A stretch of 64,000 nt of DNA from Sporosarcina aquimarina (GTDB lineage: Bacteria > Bacillota > Bacilli > Bacillales_A > Planococcaceae), in contig NZ_JAMBOM010000003.1 of the NCBI RefSeq assembly GCF_023715615.1, positions 62,001-126,000 on the forward strand. The letters run 5' to 3'. Both the position numbers and the translations under genes were made by a program. Below, one piece after another: positions 50,899-59,688 of this stretch. The notes below the pieces were generated by a model. It saw only the letters and a list, made by a program, of their open reading frames with translations. It did not search any database and had not been told where the DNA came from. Position 1 is the first letter of the stretch, and every line of letters begins with the position of its first letter.

Positions 50899-51291
50899 AT
50901 GAAGCGAACAGTGTTATTCGATGGGGAATGCAACTTTTGTGATTCGAGTGTTCAATTCATTATAAAACGTGATCCGTATGAGTATTTTCAATTTGCCTCT
51001 CTTCAAAGTGAAACTGGACAGCAACTCTCTAAAGATTTCGGTATCCCGGATGATGTAGACAGTTTAGTTCTCGTTGAAAAGGGCAAAGCATATACGAAAT
51101 CAGGCGCGGCCCTCCGTATTGCCAAAAAGCTTGATGGACTTTGGCATCTCGCTTTTTTATTCATTATCGTGCCAGCTCCTATACGAGACAGTGCCTATGA
51201 TTATGTTGCACGCAATCGGTATAAGTGGTTCGGGAAAAAAGAAGAGGCCTGTATGCTTCCGACGGCCGCGGATCGAAAACGTTTTCTATAA
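50899..51291 (+). CDS. DCC-family thiol-disulfide oxidoreductase (YuxK-like)
   Basis: The 130-residue protein begins MKRTVLFDGECNFCDSSVQF; the DGECNFC segment holds the CxxC pair (Cys11, Cys14) of the DUF393/DCC family, a thioredoxin-like fold. The substrate is not known. The C-terminal YKWFGKKEEACMLPT is typical. ATG follows AAGGAGGATCGTCC. It ends at a two-way terminator. Confidence 0.9.
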   Translation: MKRTVLFDGECNFCDSSVQFIIKRDPYEYFQFASLQSETGQQLSKDFGIPDDVDSLVLVEKGKAYTKSGAALRIAKKLDGLWHLAFLFIIVPAPIRDSAYDYVARNRYKWFGKKEEACMLPTAADRKRFL

Positions 51292-51309
51292 TCCCCTTTT
51301 AATAAAACA

Positions 51310-51340
51310 AAGACGGCACCCATTATTCGGGTGCCGTCTT
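51310..51340. terminator. Two-way terminator
   Basis: AAGACGGCACCC, loop, GGGTGCCGTCTT between the DCC gene (plus) and the DUF779 gene (minus). Confidence 0.92.
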
Positions 51341-51342
51341 CA

Positions 51343-51699
51343 TTATATTTGGAGCTGTTCAACCTCATCAGTTGTAAATGCGCGTGAACGGGTGAGAAAC
51401 CGTTTGCCTTCGACTCCTTCAAGCGAAAACATTCCGCCTCTTCCATCCACGACGTCAATGATCAGTTGGGTGTGCTTCCAGTACTCAAATTGACTACGTA
51501 ACATATAGAACGGAACGCCGCCAATAAGCCCGAGAAGCACATCTTGATCCCCTACGATTAAATCGCCCTCCGGATAACACATTGGTGATGAGCCGTCACA
51601 ACATCCTCCTGATTGGTGAAACATTAACGGACCGTGTTTCTGTTCGAGTTGCTTGATCAGCGCTAGCGTTGCTTCCGTCGCAATAACCCGCTCTGTCAT
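51343..51699 (-). CDS. DUF779 family protein
   Basis: The 118-residue protein has the family motif HQSGGCCDGSSPMC near residue 28 and the later SQFEYWKHTQLIIDVVDGRG block. Function is unknown; the family very often sits next to aldehyde dehydrogenase genes, as here, where it lies 24 bases after one in the same direction. The cysteine cluster suggests metal or redox chemistry, which is inference. An AGAGGTGAGTAGCAA site precedes the ATG. Confidence 0.9.
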   Translation of the reverse strand: MTERVIATEATLALIKQLEQKHGPLMFHQSGGCCDGSSPMCYPEGDLIVGDQDVLLGLIGGVPFYMLRSQFEYWKHTQLIIDVVDGRGGMFSLEGVEGKRFLTRSRAFTTDEVEQLQI

Positions 51700-51723
51700 T
51701 TGCTACTCACCTCTCTATTTTGC

Positions 51724-53265
51724 TTAAAAGAATCCTTGCTTTTGTTCGCTGTAGCTAACGAGCATATTTTTCGTTTGCTGATAATGTTCTAGCATCATCA
51801 AGTGGTTTTCTCGTCCGATTCCAGATGCTTTATAACCACCGAACGCAGCGTGAGCAGGATAAGCATGGTAGCAATTCGTCCACACACGACCCGCTTCGAT
51901 ACCCCGTCCAAAACGGTACGCTGTATTCATATCACGTGTCCAAACGCCGGAACCGAGTCCATATAATGTGTCGTTTGCGATTTCAAGCGCTTCTTCCTTT
52001 GTCTTGAACGTTGTAACTGCAACAACCGGCCCAAAAATCTCTTCCTGGAAGATTCGCATCTTATTGTGGCCTTTGAAGACAGTAGGCTTCACGTAATAGC
52101 CATCCGCCAACTCCCCATCCAGCTTGTTTTGCTCACCGCCTGTTAGACACTCAGCGCCTTCTTGCTTACCGATGTCTAGGTACGACAAAATTTTCTCAAG
52201 CTGTTCTGTAGAAGCTTGTGCCCCCATCATGACTGTCGGATCGAGCGGATTCCCAACTTTAATGGCTTCTACGCGTGCCAATGCTTTCTCCATGAATTCA
52301 TCGTAAATTGACTCTTGGATAAGTGCGCGTGAAGGACATGTACAAACTTCACCCTGGTTCAATGCAAACATGACAAACCCTTCTACCGCTTTGTCCAGGA
52401 AGTCGTCGTCTTCTGCCATTACATCCTCAAAGAAGATATTCGGTGATTTACCGCCAAGCTCGAGTGTGGCTGGGATAAGATTTTGGGACGCATACTGCAT
52501 GATCATTCGACCTGTCGTCGTCTCTCCAGTAAACGCAATCTTGCCGATACGTGGATTGGATGCCAGTGGCTTTCCTGCCTCAAGACCGAATCCGTTCACG
52601 ACGTTCAAAACACCCGCTGGCAATAAGTCTTCAATCAATTCAACAAGCACAAGAATCGATGCCGGAGTTTGCTCTGCCGGCTTAAGAATCACACAATTCC
52701 CCGCAGCGAGTGCAGGAGCAAGTTTCCAAACCGCCATCAGGATCGGGAAATTCCAAGGAATAATCTGTCCAACGACTCCAACAGGCTCATGGAAGTGATA
52801 GGCAACCGTATCGTTATCGATTTGGCTGACACCACCTTCTTGAGCACGAATCGCAGATGCGAAATAACGGAAATGGTCAATTGCTAATGGTAAGTCCGCA
52901 TTTAGCGTTTCCCGAATTGCTTTCCCGTTCTCCCACGTTTCTGCTACAGCAAGCATCTCTAGATTTTCTTCAATCCGGTCTGCTATCTTCAAAAGAATGT
53001 TAGAGCGTTCAGTTACCGACGTCGTCCCCCATGCATCCTTTGCAGCATGTGCTGCATCTAGAGCTAGTTCAATATCCTCCGCAGTGGAGCGTGCTACTTG
53101 TGTAAACACCTTTCCTGTTACAGGAGTCGGGTTGTCAAAGTATTCTCCATTGACAGGGGCTGTCCATTTACCATTTATGAAATTATCGTATCGTTCCTTG
53201 AAATTCACCTTTGCGCCTTCAGTGTTCGGGTTTGCGTAAACTAGATTTTCAATTTGTTGTACCAT
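51724..53265 (-). CDS. NAD-dependent aldehyde dehydrogenase (AcoD/ExaC type)
   Basis: The 513-residue enzyme has the NAD-fold motif [21 protein letters not shown], the general-base Glu in LELGGKSPN and the catalytic Cys in [11 protein letters not shown]. The C-terminal [21 protein letters not shown] is characteristic of acetaldehyde dehydrogenases of the AcoD/ExaC group. I take ATG 53265 ([14 protein letters not shown]) because GGAGG lies 7 bases before; the frame is open 29 codons further. The leader carries a cre-like site, so carbon catabolite control is likely. Confidence 0.92.
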   Translation of the reverse strand: MVQQIENLVYANPNTEGAKVNFKERYDNFINGKWTAPVNGEYFDNPTPVTGKVFTQVARSTAEDIELALDAAHAAKDAWGTTSVTERSNILLKIADRIEENLEMLAVAETWENGKAIRETLNADLPLAIDHFRYFASAIRAQEGGVSQIDNDTVAYHFHEPVGVVGQIIPWNFPILMAVWKLAPALAAGNCVILKPAEQTPASILVLVELIEDLLPAGVLNVVNGFGLEAGKPLASNPRIGKIAFTGETTTGRMIMQYASQNLIPATLELGGKSPNIFFEDVMAEDDDFLDKAVEGFVMFALNQGEVCTCPSRALIQESIYDEFMEKALARVEAIKVGNPLDPTVMMGAQASTEQLEKILSYLDIGKQEGAECLTGGEQNKLDGELADGYYVKPTVFKGHNKMRIFQEEIFGPVVAVTTFKTKEEALEIANDTLYGLGSGVWTRDMNTAYRFGRGIEAGRVWTNCYHAYPAHAAFGGYKASGIGRENHLMMLEHYQQTKNMLVSYSEQKQGFF

Positions 53266-53362
53266 TTCCATTCCTCCCATTTCTGCAAGTTTTGTAGAAA
53301 ATCGGTGCATGTACATTGCACACATGAACACTCTATGTCGGGTTGTCCTCAAGCATGAATGA

Positions 53363-53376
53363 TGTATGCGCTTTCA
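53363..53376 (-). promoter_or_regulatory. Candidate cre site (CcpA) in the aldehyde dehydrogenase leader
   Basis: Minus strand TGAAAGCGCATACA matches the cre consensus TGWAANCGNTNWCA at all fixed places except one (A for T). It lies about 25-40 bases after the predicted start, a position from which CcpA blocks elongation. Confidence 0.6.
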
Positions 53377-53408
53377 TTTGAAAATAAAAAAATTTCCATT
53401 TCTCTATA

Positions 53409-53437
53409 ACTATATCTGACTAGTTCGATTATTTCAA
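53409..53437 (-). promoter_or_regulatory. Sigma-A promoter of the aldehyde dehydrogenase gene
   Basis: Minus strand: -35 TTGAAA, 17-base spacer, -10 TATAGT. Confidence 0.72.
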
Positions 53438-53559
53438 TTTTATTTCACTATAGAATTAAGTCTACTACGATTAATAACTTGTTAACGTCTCGGTAATAAT
53501 TTGTTCATAAGTTGGATTTACACTTACTTTATCAGCAATAGATAAAGGAGAGATGGACA

Positions 53560-54717
53560 ATGAATACATCAAAAAGTAAATGGCTATTATCCACAGTAGG
53601 CGCAGGAGTGCTTGGCTCGGCATTAACACTAGGGGCAGTCGCGAATACAGACATTATGAAGCAGGACAGCAGTCTTCAATCAGCTACACAACCTGAAACG
53701 TCTACTCCCTACAACGTGCAAAACACCGGCGCTCAATCACAAAACTCTCTATCTGACATGGTAGCAGATGCCTCTAAAGCAATTGTCGGAATCGATAATT
53801 ATCAGTCCGCTGGCAATCGGTTTGCCGGTACATCGGAGTCTCAAAATGTTGGAACGGGTTCCGGAGTCGTCTTCAAAACGGAGGGATCGGATGCATATAT
53901 CATTACAAATAATCATGTGATTGCGGACGCAACCAAAATCGGGATCACAACAGCAAGCGGTGAAGAAACGGAAGCTGTCCTAGTCGGCACTGACCCTCTC
54001 ACAGATTTAGCAGTCCTGAAGATGGATAAAAAATATGCAGAAGGCACATTATCATTCGGAGATTCTTCAAAACTTCGTGCAGGTGACGAGGTTGTTGCAA
54101 TCGGCAATCCACTCGGTCTGGACTTTTCTGGTACCGTTACTCAAGGGATTGTAAGCGCGCCGACTCGTTCTATCGACGTCGACACATCCGCTGGGAAGTG
54201 GGAAATGAATGTCATTCAGACGGATGCAGCCATTAACCCTGGTAACAGTGGTGGTGCGCTAGTAAACGGATCCGGAGAATTGATCGGGATTAACAGCTTG
54301 AAAATCGCTCAAAACGGCGTCGAAGGTTTGGGCTTCGCCATCCCAAGCAATGATGTACAGCCACTTGCTGACAAGCTGATGAAGGACGGCAAAATCACAC
54401 GTCCATATATCGGAATCGGCCTCGTCGACCTTGCAGAAGTTCCTGAAATGTATGTACAGAATATTCCAGACAGTGTGAAAGGTGGAGTCATGGTCGGTAG
54501 TGTGGATCCTAATTCACCCGCTGGAAAAGCAGGATTCAAAGAACAAGATGTCATCACTAAAGTGAACGGACAAGCAATCGACTCTTCAACCGCTTTACGC
54601 AAAATTCTCTATACGGATCTAAAAGTTGGAGACCAAGCGAAATTCACCATCTATCGAGAAGGCAAACAACAAGTTGTGAACACGACACTCTCGAGTAATG
54701 CCGATGTCGAGAAGTAA
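53560..54717 (+). CDS. htrA: HtrA-type serine protease
   Basis: The 385-residue protein has an N-terminal signal anchor (residues about 8-28), a Ser/Thr-rich linker, a trypsin-like domain with the triad His119 (TNNHV), Asp149 (LTDLAV) and Ser230 (NPGNSGG), and one PDZ domain (about 275-370). HtrA proteases remove misfolded secreted proteins at the membrane surface. Unlike the B. subtilis HtrA proteins it lacks a long cytoplasmic N-terminal part. A CssRS-like system follows, which in B. subtilis controls htrA. Confidence 0.95.
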   Translation: MNTSKSKWLLSTVGAGVLGSALTLGAVANTDIMKQDSSLQSATQPETSTPYNVQNTGAQSQNSLSDMVADASKAIVGIDNYQSAGNRFAGTSESQNVGTGSGVVFKTEGSDAYIITNNHVIADATKIGITTASGEETEAVLVGTDPLTDLAVLKMDKKYAEGTLSFGDSSKLRAGDEVVAIGNPLGLDFSGTVTQGIVSAPTRSIDVDTSAGKWEMNVIQTDAAINPGNSGGALVNGSGELIGINSLKIAQNGVEGLGFAIPSNDVQPLADKLMKDGKITRPYIGIGLVDLAEVPEMYVQNIPDSVKGGVMVGSVDPNSPAGKAGFKEQDVITKVNGQAIDSSTALRKILYTDLKVGDQAKFTIYREGKQQVVNTTLSSNADVEK

Positions 54718-54727
54718 GTTACAGAAC

Positions 54728-54768
54728 AGCTGTCCAGTACCTACTAGTTGGGTTCTGGGCAGCTTTTT
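54728..54768 (+). terminator. Terminator after htrA
   Basis: AGCTGTCCAGTACC, loop, GGGTTCTGGGCAGCTTTTT: an imperfect stem with a T run, separating htrA from the two-component genes. Confidence 0.75.
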
Positions 54769-54837
54769 CGTAGTGGACAAATGAGTTGCATGAATAGGAA
54801 TTTCCCGATAGCTTTAAAGCAAAGGAGGCGAACTTCG

Positions 54838-55533
54838 TTGAAGATTCTTGTCATTGAAGATAATGAAAGTGTGTCGCAGATGATTGGCTTGTTTTTTGAA
54901 AAGGAAGGCATTGATGGCGAGTTCGTCTTGGACGGAAAAGTGGGCTTAGAACGAGCCCAACAAGATTCGTGGGACTGCCTCATCATCGACTGGATGCTTC
55001 CTTCGATGGATGGCGTGACGATTTGTAGAACCCTTCGAAAAACAGGAAATGACGTCCCAATCATTATGCTCACCGCAAAAGATGGCGAGTCCGATCAGGT
55101 GCTCGGTTTGGAAATGGGTGCTGACGATTATGTAACGAAACCATTCAGCCCACTTGCTTTAATGGCACGCATTAAAGCCGTGACACGAAGACGAACTACA
55201 AAAGAGATGGAAACAAATCCGTTGCTTGAAACGGTCCATTTCCGTGTGGATGAAAATGCCCGTGAAGTGTTCGCAGACGGTGTTGCTATCGAAAACCTAA
55301 CGCCAAAAGAATATGACTTACTCGTTTTTTTCATTCACCACCCAAAACAGGTTTTCTCGCGCGACCAACTGCTTGAACGTGTCTGGGGATTCGATTTTTA
55401 CGGAGATGATCGGACTGTGGATGTTCATATTAAACGGCTACGAACGAAAATTTCAGGAATCGGAACCACAGTGCTCCATACCGTATGGGGAGTTGGCTAT
55501 AAGTTTGACGAATCGGAAGAGGCATCCTCATGA
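54838..55533 (+). CDS. cssR: OmpR-family response regulator, CssR-like
   Basis: The 231-residue protein has a receiver domain (KILVIEDNE start, phospho-acceptor Asp51 in IIDWMLP, switch Lys in VTKPF) and a winged-helix output domain (VFSRDQLLERVWGFDF and the C-terminal HTVWGVGYKF). The start is TTG at 54838: AAAGGAGG lies 9 bases ahead, and the frame open to 54748 has no support. CssR-like function is inferred from the htrA neighbour. The kinase gene overlaps its stop (ATGA). Confidence 0.88.
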   Translation: MKILVIEDNESVSQMIGLFFEKEGIDGEFVLDGKVGLERAQQDSWDCLIIDWMLPSMDGVTICRTLRKTGNDVPIIMLTAKDGESDQVLGLEMGADDYVTKPFSPLALMARIKAVTRRRTTKEMETNPLLETVHFRVDENAREVFADGVAIENLTPKEYDLLVFFIHHPKQVFSRDQLLERVWGFDFYGDDRTVDVHIKRLRTKISGIGTTVLHTVWGVGYKFDESEEASS

Positions 55534-56942
55534 AAGTGAACTACTTTACTCAACAGTTAGTCAGCCACGTGAGTGTAATTGTTGCCGCAGTCCTTCTAGT
55601 GGGGCTACTGTTTTCCCACTTTTTCGAGCAATATGTATACGATACGAAAACTGATGAGCTCGCACAATATGGACATGCCCTTCTGACAGATATCGATCGA
55701 AGTCCGAAGCCTTCACAACAAACTCTTCAATCCTTTGGTCAAGTGCTCAATAGCAGGGACATCGAGTATAGTTTGTTTGATGAAGACTCGAAAATCATTT
55801 ACTCGACTGGGCTCAAAACCCCGTTAATTGAACTCAATGAATCAGAATGGGCGCAGCTTCAAAGTGGAAAAGCCGTTACGGTCCGCCAAGAGCAACGTCG
55901 TTTTGATCAGGCCGTCACTTTTGTGTTGCTCCCTTACTTCCAAGGACCTCAGTTTGTCGGAGGTGTTCTACTCACCTCCCCTATTGAAGGCCCTCGAGCC
56001 ATCATTTCACAAATGAATCAATATTTGTTCTACGCCGCCCTCGCTGCATTAGCGGTTGCTGTCATTCTAAGCGGATTGCTGTCCATCTACCATGGACGAC
56101 GTATAAAGCGACTTCGTTTAGCCACTGCGGCGGTCTCTACAGGTGACTATACGATCCGGATTCCTGAAAACGGAAGAGATGAAATCGACGCACTGGCAAC
56201 GGATTTTAATACGATGGTCAGTGACCTGCATACTTCCCATGAAGAAATTGAGAACCTGGAAAACCGTAGACGCCAATTCATGGCAGATGTCTCCCACGAA
56301 CTCCGAACGCCGCTAACGACAATTCGGGGAACGATTGAAGGGCTGCGGAGTAATCTGATTTCTGAAAATGAAAAAGACAAAGCGTTGCAACTTGCAAGTG
56401 GAGAAACCAAACGGTTGTTGCGCCTCGTTAACGAAAATCTTGATTATGAAAAAATCAGATCAAACCAAATTACATTGATCAAGCAACCAATTCTGGTTTT
56501 GGAATTATTCGAAGTGATTCGTGAGCAGTTGGAACCGGCAGCTGAACAACGTGGGACAACAATCGAAGTGCAAGCACCTGAAACATTGACCGTCTTCGCC
56601 GATTACGATCGTCTTACTCAAATCTTGTTGAACATTACAAAGAATAGTATCCAGTTCACGGAAAAAGGAGAAATTTCGTTATTAGCGAAAACAGATAGTG
56701 ATCACGTCATTGTAGAAATTCAAGATACCGGCATCGGGATGGATTCGGATGAAGTCGAAAAGATTTGGAGCCGTTTTTATAAAGCGATTGACTCACGGAC
56801 ATCCAATCCATACGGAGAATTCGGCCTTGGTCTTTCCATTGTGCGTCAGCTCGTAACGTTACATGGAGGAACTATTGACGTCACAAGTAAGAAAGGTTAC
56901 GGAGCGAAATTTACAATTCGTCTTCCTAAAGAACCTAGATAG
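55530..56942 (+). CDS. cssS: Sensor histidine kinase, CssS-like
   Basis: The 470-residue kinase has two membrane spans (about 13-31 and 165-187) around an extracytoplasmic domain of about 130 residues, then a HAMP linker (RRIKRLRLATAAVSTGDYTI), the H box MADVSHELRTPLTTI with His256, and the ATPase domain (NITKNSIQF, IQDTGIGM, FGLGLSIVRQL). It probably senses misfolded or over-secreted proteins and phosphorylates the adjacent regulator; this is inferred from context. Confidence 0.88.
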   Translation: MKVNYFTQQLVSHVSVIVAAVLLVGLLFSHFFEQYVYDTKTDELAQYGHALLTDIDRSPKPSQQTLQSFGQVLNSRDIEYSLFDEDSKIIYSTGLKTPLIELNESEWAQLQSGKAVTVRQEQRRFDQAVTFVLLPYFQGPQFVGGVLLTSPIEGPRAIISQMNQYLFYAALAALAVAVILSGLLSIYHGRRIKRLRLATAAVSTGDYTIRIPENGRDEIDALATDFNTMVSDLHTSHEEIENLENRRRQFMADVSHELRTPLTTIRGTIEGLRSNLISENEKDKALQLASGETKRLLRLVNENLDYEKIRSNQITLIKQPILVLELFEVIREQLEPAAEQRGTTIEVQAPETLTVFADYDRLTQILLNITKNSIQFTEKGEISLLAKTDSDHVIVEIQDTGIGMDSDEVEKIWSRFYKAIDSRTSNPYGEFGLGLSIVRQLVTLHGGTIDVTSKKGYGAKFTIRLPKEPR

Positions 56943-57078
56943 TTCTGTAGTAAGTTAGTTAGTTTCTATAAACATATTCTTCAACGGCCATTTATTGTCG
57001 TGACTCCCCGTGATACACTAAGGAGATGCAGTACACCGTAACGCATCTGCAACTTTTTCTATAAGGGAGTCTACAAAA

Positions 57079-58509
57079 ATGGCATCATACTTAAAGCAGC
57101 ATTGGTTCTCGAATGTTCGAGCTGACGTCCTCGCGGGCATCGTCGTAGCCCTTGCACTAATTCCTGAAGCCATCGCTTTTTCAATCATCGCTGGTGTTGA
57201 CCCGATGGTTGGTCTATATGCTTCCTTCATCATTGCTGTCGTAATTTCTTTTACAGGTGGACGCCCAGCAATGATTTCCGCAGCAACTGGCTCGATGGCT
57301 TTGCTCATGACCCCACTTATTCGTGAGTATGGTCTTGATTACTTACTCGCTGCGACTATTCTTACCGGGGTGATCCAAGTGATTTTCGGTATTTTTAAAG
57401 TCGCAAAGCTGATGAAGTTCATTCCTAATGCAGTTATGATTGGATTTGTAAATGCCTTGGCAATTCTCATTTTCATGGCACAAGTCCCTCACTTACTAGG
57501 AGTCTCAACGATGACATATGTTTTCGTAGCAGTGACGTTGCTCATCGTTTATATTTTACCAAGATTTTTCACAGCAATCCCTGCACCCCTCATCGCTATT
57601 GTCGCACTTAGTATCGTCGCAATTTACTCAGGCGCAGACTTACGAACTGTTGGAGATCTTGGTGCGATTACAAAATCGCTCCCTAATTTTCTAATCCCAG
57701 ACGTACCCTTTACGTTTGAAACCTTGATAATCATATTACCTTATTCTGTTGCGTTGGCGATTGTCGGCCTGCTTGAAACATTGCTCACTGCAACAATTGT
57801 AGACGACATGACCGCAACAGACAGTGAAAAGAATAGGGAATCCCGTGGGCAAGGAATTGCCAATGTTATTAATGGCTTTTTTGGTGGAATGGCAGGTTGC
57901 GCAATGATCGGTCAGTCCGTTATTAACGTTAAATCCGGAGGTAGAACACGATTGTCGACATTTGTAGCAGGTGCGTTCCTCATGTTTCTGATTATCGTGC
58001 TGGGTGACCTGGTCGTTCAAATTCCGATGCCTGTTCTGGTAGGAATTATGATTATGGTTTCAATCGGGACATTTGACTGGAGTTCGTTCTCCTATATTCG
58101 CAAAGCACCTAAAGCGGATGCACTCGTTATGCTGACAACCGTAGTAATTGTTGTCGCAACAAATGATTTGTCTAAGGGTGTTATTGCAGGAGTCGTGTTG
58201 AGTGCCGTTCTCTTCGTTGCTAAAATCTCTAAAATACAAGTAGACCGCATTGTTGAGGATGACTCCATCCGCTACGCTGTGAAAGGTCAATTGTTCTTTG
58301 CATCCGTTGAGAAGTTCCATGAAGCCTTTAGTGTAGATGAAGCGGCTGGTCGGATCATCCTCGATTTCACGGATTCCCAAGTATGGGATGATTCCGCAGT
58401 TGTTGCCGTCACAAAAGTAACTGAATCCTATCGTAGTCGTGGTGTGAATGTAACGATTACCGGATTAGGGGAATCCAGCAGGCGTCTGCTTAATGAGCTT
58501 ATGACCTGA
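57079..58509 (+). CDS. SulP-family anion transporter with STAS domain
   Basis: The 476-residue protein has about ten to twelve membrane spans, the SulP opening [20 protein letters not shown], the [17 protein letters not shown] segment, and [19 protein letters not shown]-terminal STAS domain (about 400-476) is shortened but present. Members carry sulfate, bicarbonate or other anions; the substrate cannot be told. A universal stress protein gene follows 26 bases later, a common pairing with SulP genes. Confidence 0.92.
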   Translation: MASYLKQHWFSNVRADVLAGIVVALALIPEAIAFSIIAGVDPMVGLYASFIIAVVISFTGGRPAMISAATGSMALLMTPLIREYGLDYLLAATILTGVIQVIFGIFKVAKLMKFIPNAVMIGFVNALAILIFMAQVPHLLGVSTMTYVFVAVTLLIVYILPRFFTAIPAPLIAIVALSIVAIYSGADLRTVGDLGAITKSLPNFLIPDVPFTFETLIIILPYSVALAIVGLLETLLTATIVDDMTATDSEKNRESRGQGIANVINGFFGGMAGCAMIGQSVINVKSGGRTRLSTFVAGAFLMFLIIVLGDLVVQIPMPVLVGIMIMVSIGTFDWSSFSYIRKAPKADALVMLTTVVIVVATNDLSKGVIAGVVLSAVLFVAKISKIQVDRIVEDDSIRYAVKGQLFFASVEKFHEAFSVDEAAGRIILDFTDSQVWDDSAVVAVTKVTESYRSRGVNVTITGLGESSRRLLNELMT

Positions 58510-58535
58510 CTCTATTGATAAATGAGGTGGCACTG

Positions 58536-58955
58536 ATGTATCAGAAAATCATGCTTGCTGCAGATGGATCTGATAACTCCATTCGTGCAGCTAGAGAAGC
58601 TGCACGGCTTGCTAACTGTTCAGATGACTCCACGATTACTATCGTGTTCGTAGCGGATTTTGACAAAGCAAAAGAATCCGTACTGCACGCAAAGAATAAG
58701 GATTCCCTAGAACTGGCACGCAAAAAGCAACTCAAACCTATCGAAATGGTCTTGCGTGAATACGATGTGCCTTACGAAGTCCAAATCCTCCATGGAGACC
58801 CAGCACCGGTGTTAATCGACTATGCGCATACAGAGTTGTTTGACCTTGTCATCATTGGTAGTCGCGGGCTTAATTCTTTCCAGGAAATGATTCTTGGCAG
58901 TGTCAGTCACAAAGTGATGAAGCGACTTAGTTGTCCTGTATTACTCGTGAAATAA
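58536..58955 (+). CDS. UspA-family universal stress protein
   Basis: The 139-residue protein begins MYQKIMLAADGSDNSIRAAR and ends with the ATP-binding motif GSRGLNSFQEMILGSVSHKV then CPVLLVK, so it is of the nucleotide-binding type. ATG 58536 follows GAGGTGGCACTG; the seven-codon extension is not supported. It is probably cotranscribed with the SulP gene and ends at a strong terminator. Confidence 0.93.
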   Translation: MYQKIMLAADGSDNSIRAAREAARLANCSDDSTITIVFVADFDKAKESVLHAKNKDSLELARKKQLKPIEMVLREYDVPYEVQILHGDPAPVLIDYAHTELFDLVIIGSRGLNSFQEMILGSVSHKVMKRLSCPVLLVK

Positions 58956-58991
58956 CAAAACCGTCACCCTCTTGCGGGTGACGGTTTTGTT
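58954..58991. terminator. Two-way terminator
   Basis: AACAAAACCGTCACCC, loop, GGGTGACGGTTTTGTT, shared by the UspA gene (plus) and the WrbA-like gene (minus). Confidence 0.93.
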
Positions 58992-59011
58992 ATTTTGTGG
59001 AACTGCCTAGA

Positions 59012-59623
59012 TTACGCCATATGCTGAAGTGCTTTTGCAACAATCACGGTTCTCTTCGCTTGGTGAGCTACCGCTGCTTGAATTGCTTTTCGATCTGTCT
59101 TCATTTCACCATCTTGGTCAACCGCGACGCTTGTTCCGTACGGATTACCTCCCGCTGCAAATAACACAGGATCTGTATAACCCGGCGCTACGACAATTGC
59201 TCCCCAATGGTACATCGTTGTATAGAGTGATAAAATCGTTGCCTCTTGCCCACCATGCTCGTTTTGTGCCGAAGACATCGCACTCACTGCCTTATTGGCA
59301 AGTTTGCCTTGTGCCCATAGACCTCCAACAGTGTCGATGAAGCTTTGCACTTGTCCAGGTATATTACCAAAGCGTGTTGGAATGCTAAAAATGATTGCAT
59401 CTGCCCATTCTAAGTCTTCTGGTTTCACTTCCGGAATATCTTGCGTTGCGTCATGATGTTTTTTCCATGCTGCATTCGATTCAATTGCAGCTGCTGGTGC
59501 CGTTTCTTTCACTTTTAACAACTTCACTTCAGATCCTTCTTCTTTAGCGGCTGAAGCCGCCCATTCTGCTAGCTGATGATTCGTGCCAGTTGAACTGTAA
59601 TATACGATTGCTGTTTTTGTCAT
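59012..59623 (-). CDS. wrbA: WrbA-like NAD(P)H:quinone oxidoreductase
   Basis: The 203-residue flavodoxin-fold protein has the FMN-binding start AIVYYSSTGTNHQLAEWA, PTRFGNIPGQVQSFID near residue 79 and the SAQNEHGGQE segment near 115, the WrbA pattern. It reduces quinones by two electrons. ATG 59623 follows AAAGGAGAGATAAAT; the frame is open 30 codons further, into the next gene, without support. Confidence 0.92.
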   Translation of the reverse strand: MTKTAIVYYSSTGTNHQLAEWAASAAKEEGSEVKLLKVKETAPAAAIESNAAWKKHHDATQDIPEVKPEDLEWADAIIFSIPTRFGNIPGQVQSFIDTVGGLWAQGKLANKAVSAMSSAQNEHGGQEATILSLYTTMYHWGAIVVAPGYTDPVLFAAGGNPYGTSVAVDQDGEMKTDRKAIQAAVAHQAKRTVIVAKALQHMA

Positions 59624-59688
59624 ATTTATCTCTCCTTTAATTTTGAATAACTTGATGCTGTCACAATAGTACCTGCGCCCTATTGTAG

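Noticed and set aside
53266..53352. 29-codon N-terminal extension of the aldehyde dehydrogenase
   Set aside because: The GGAGG at the proper distance selects the ATG at 53265, and the extension is not conserved in the family.
54748..54837. 30-codon upstream extension of the response regulator
   Set aside because: It would run through the htrA terminator stem; the TTG at 54838 has a good ribosome site and begins the receiver domain.
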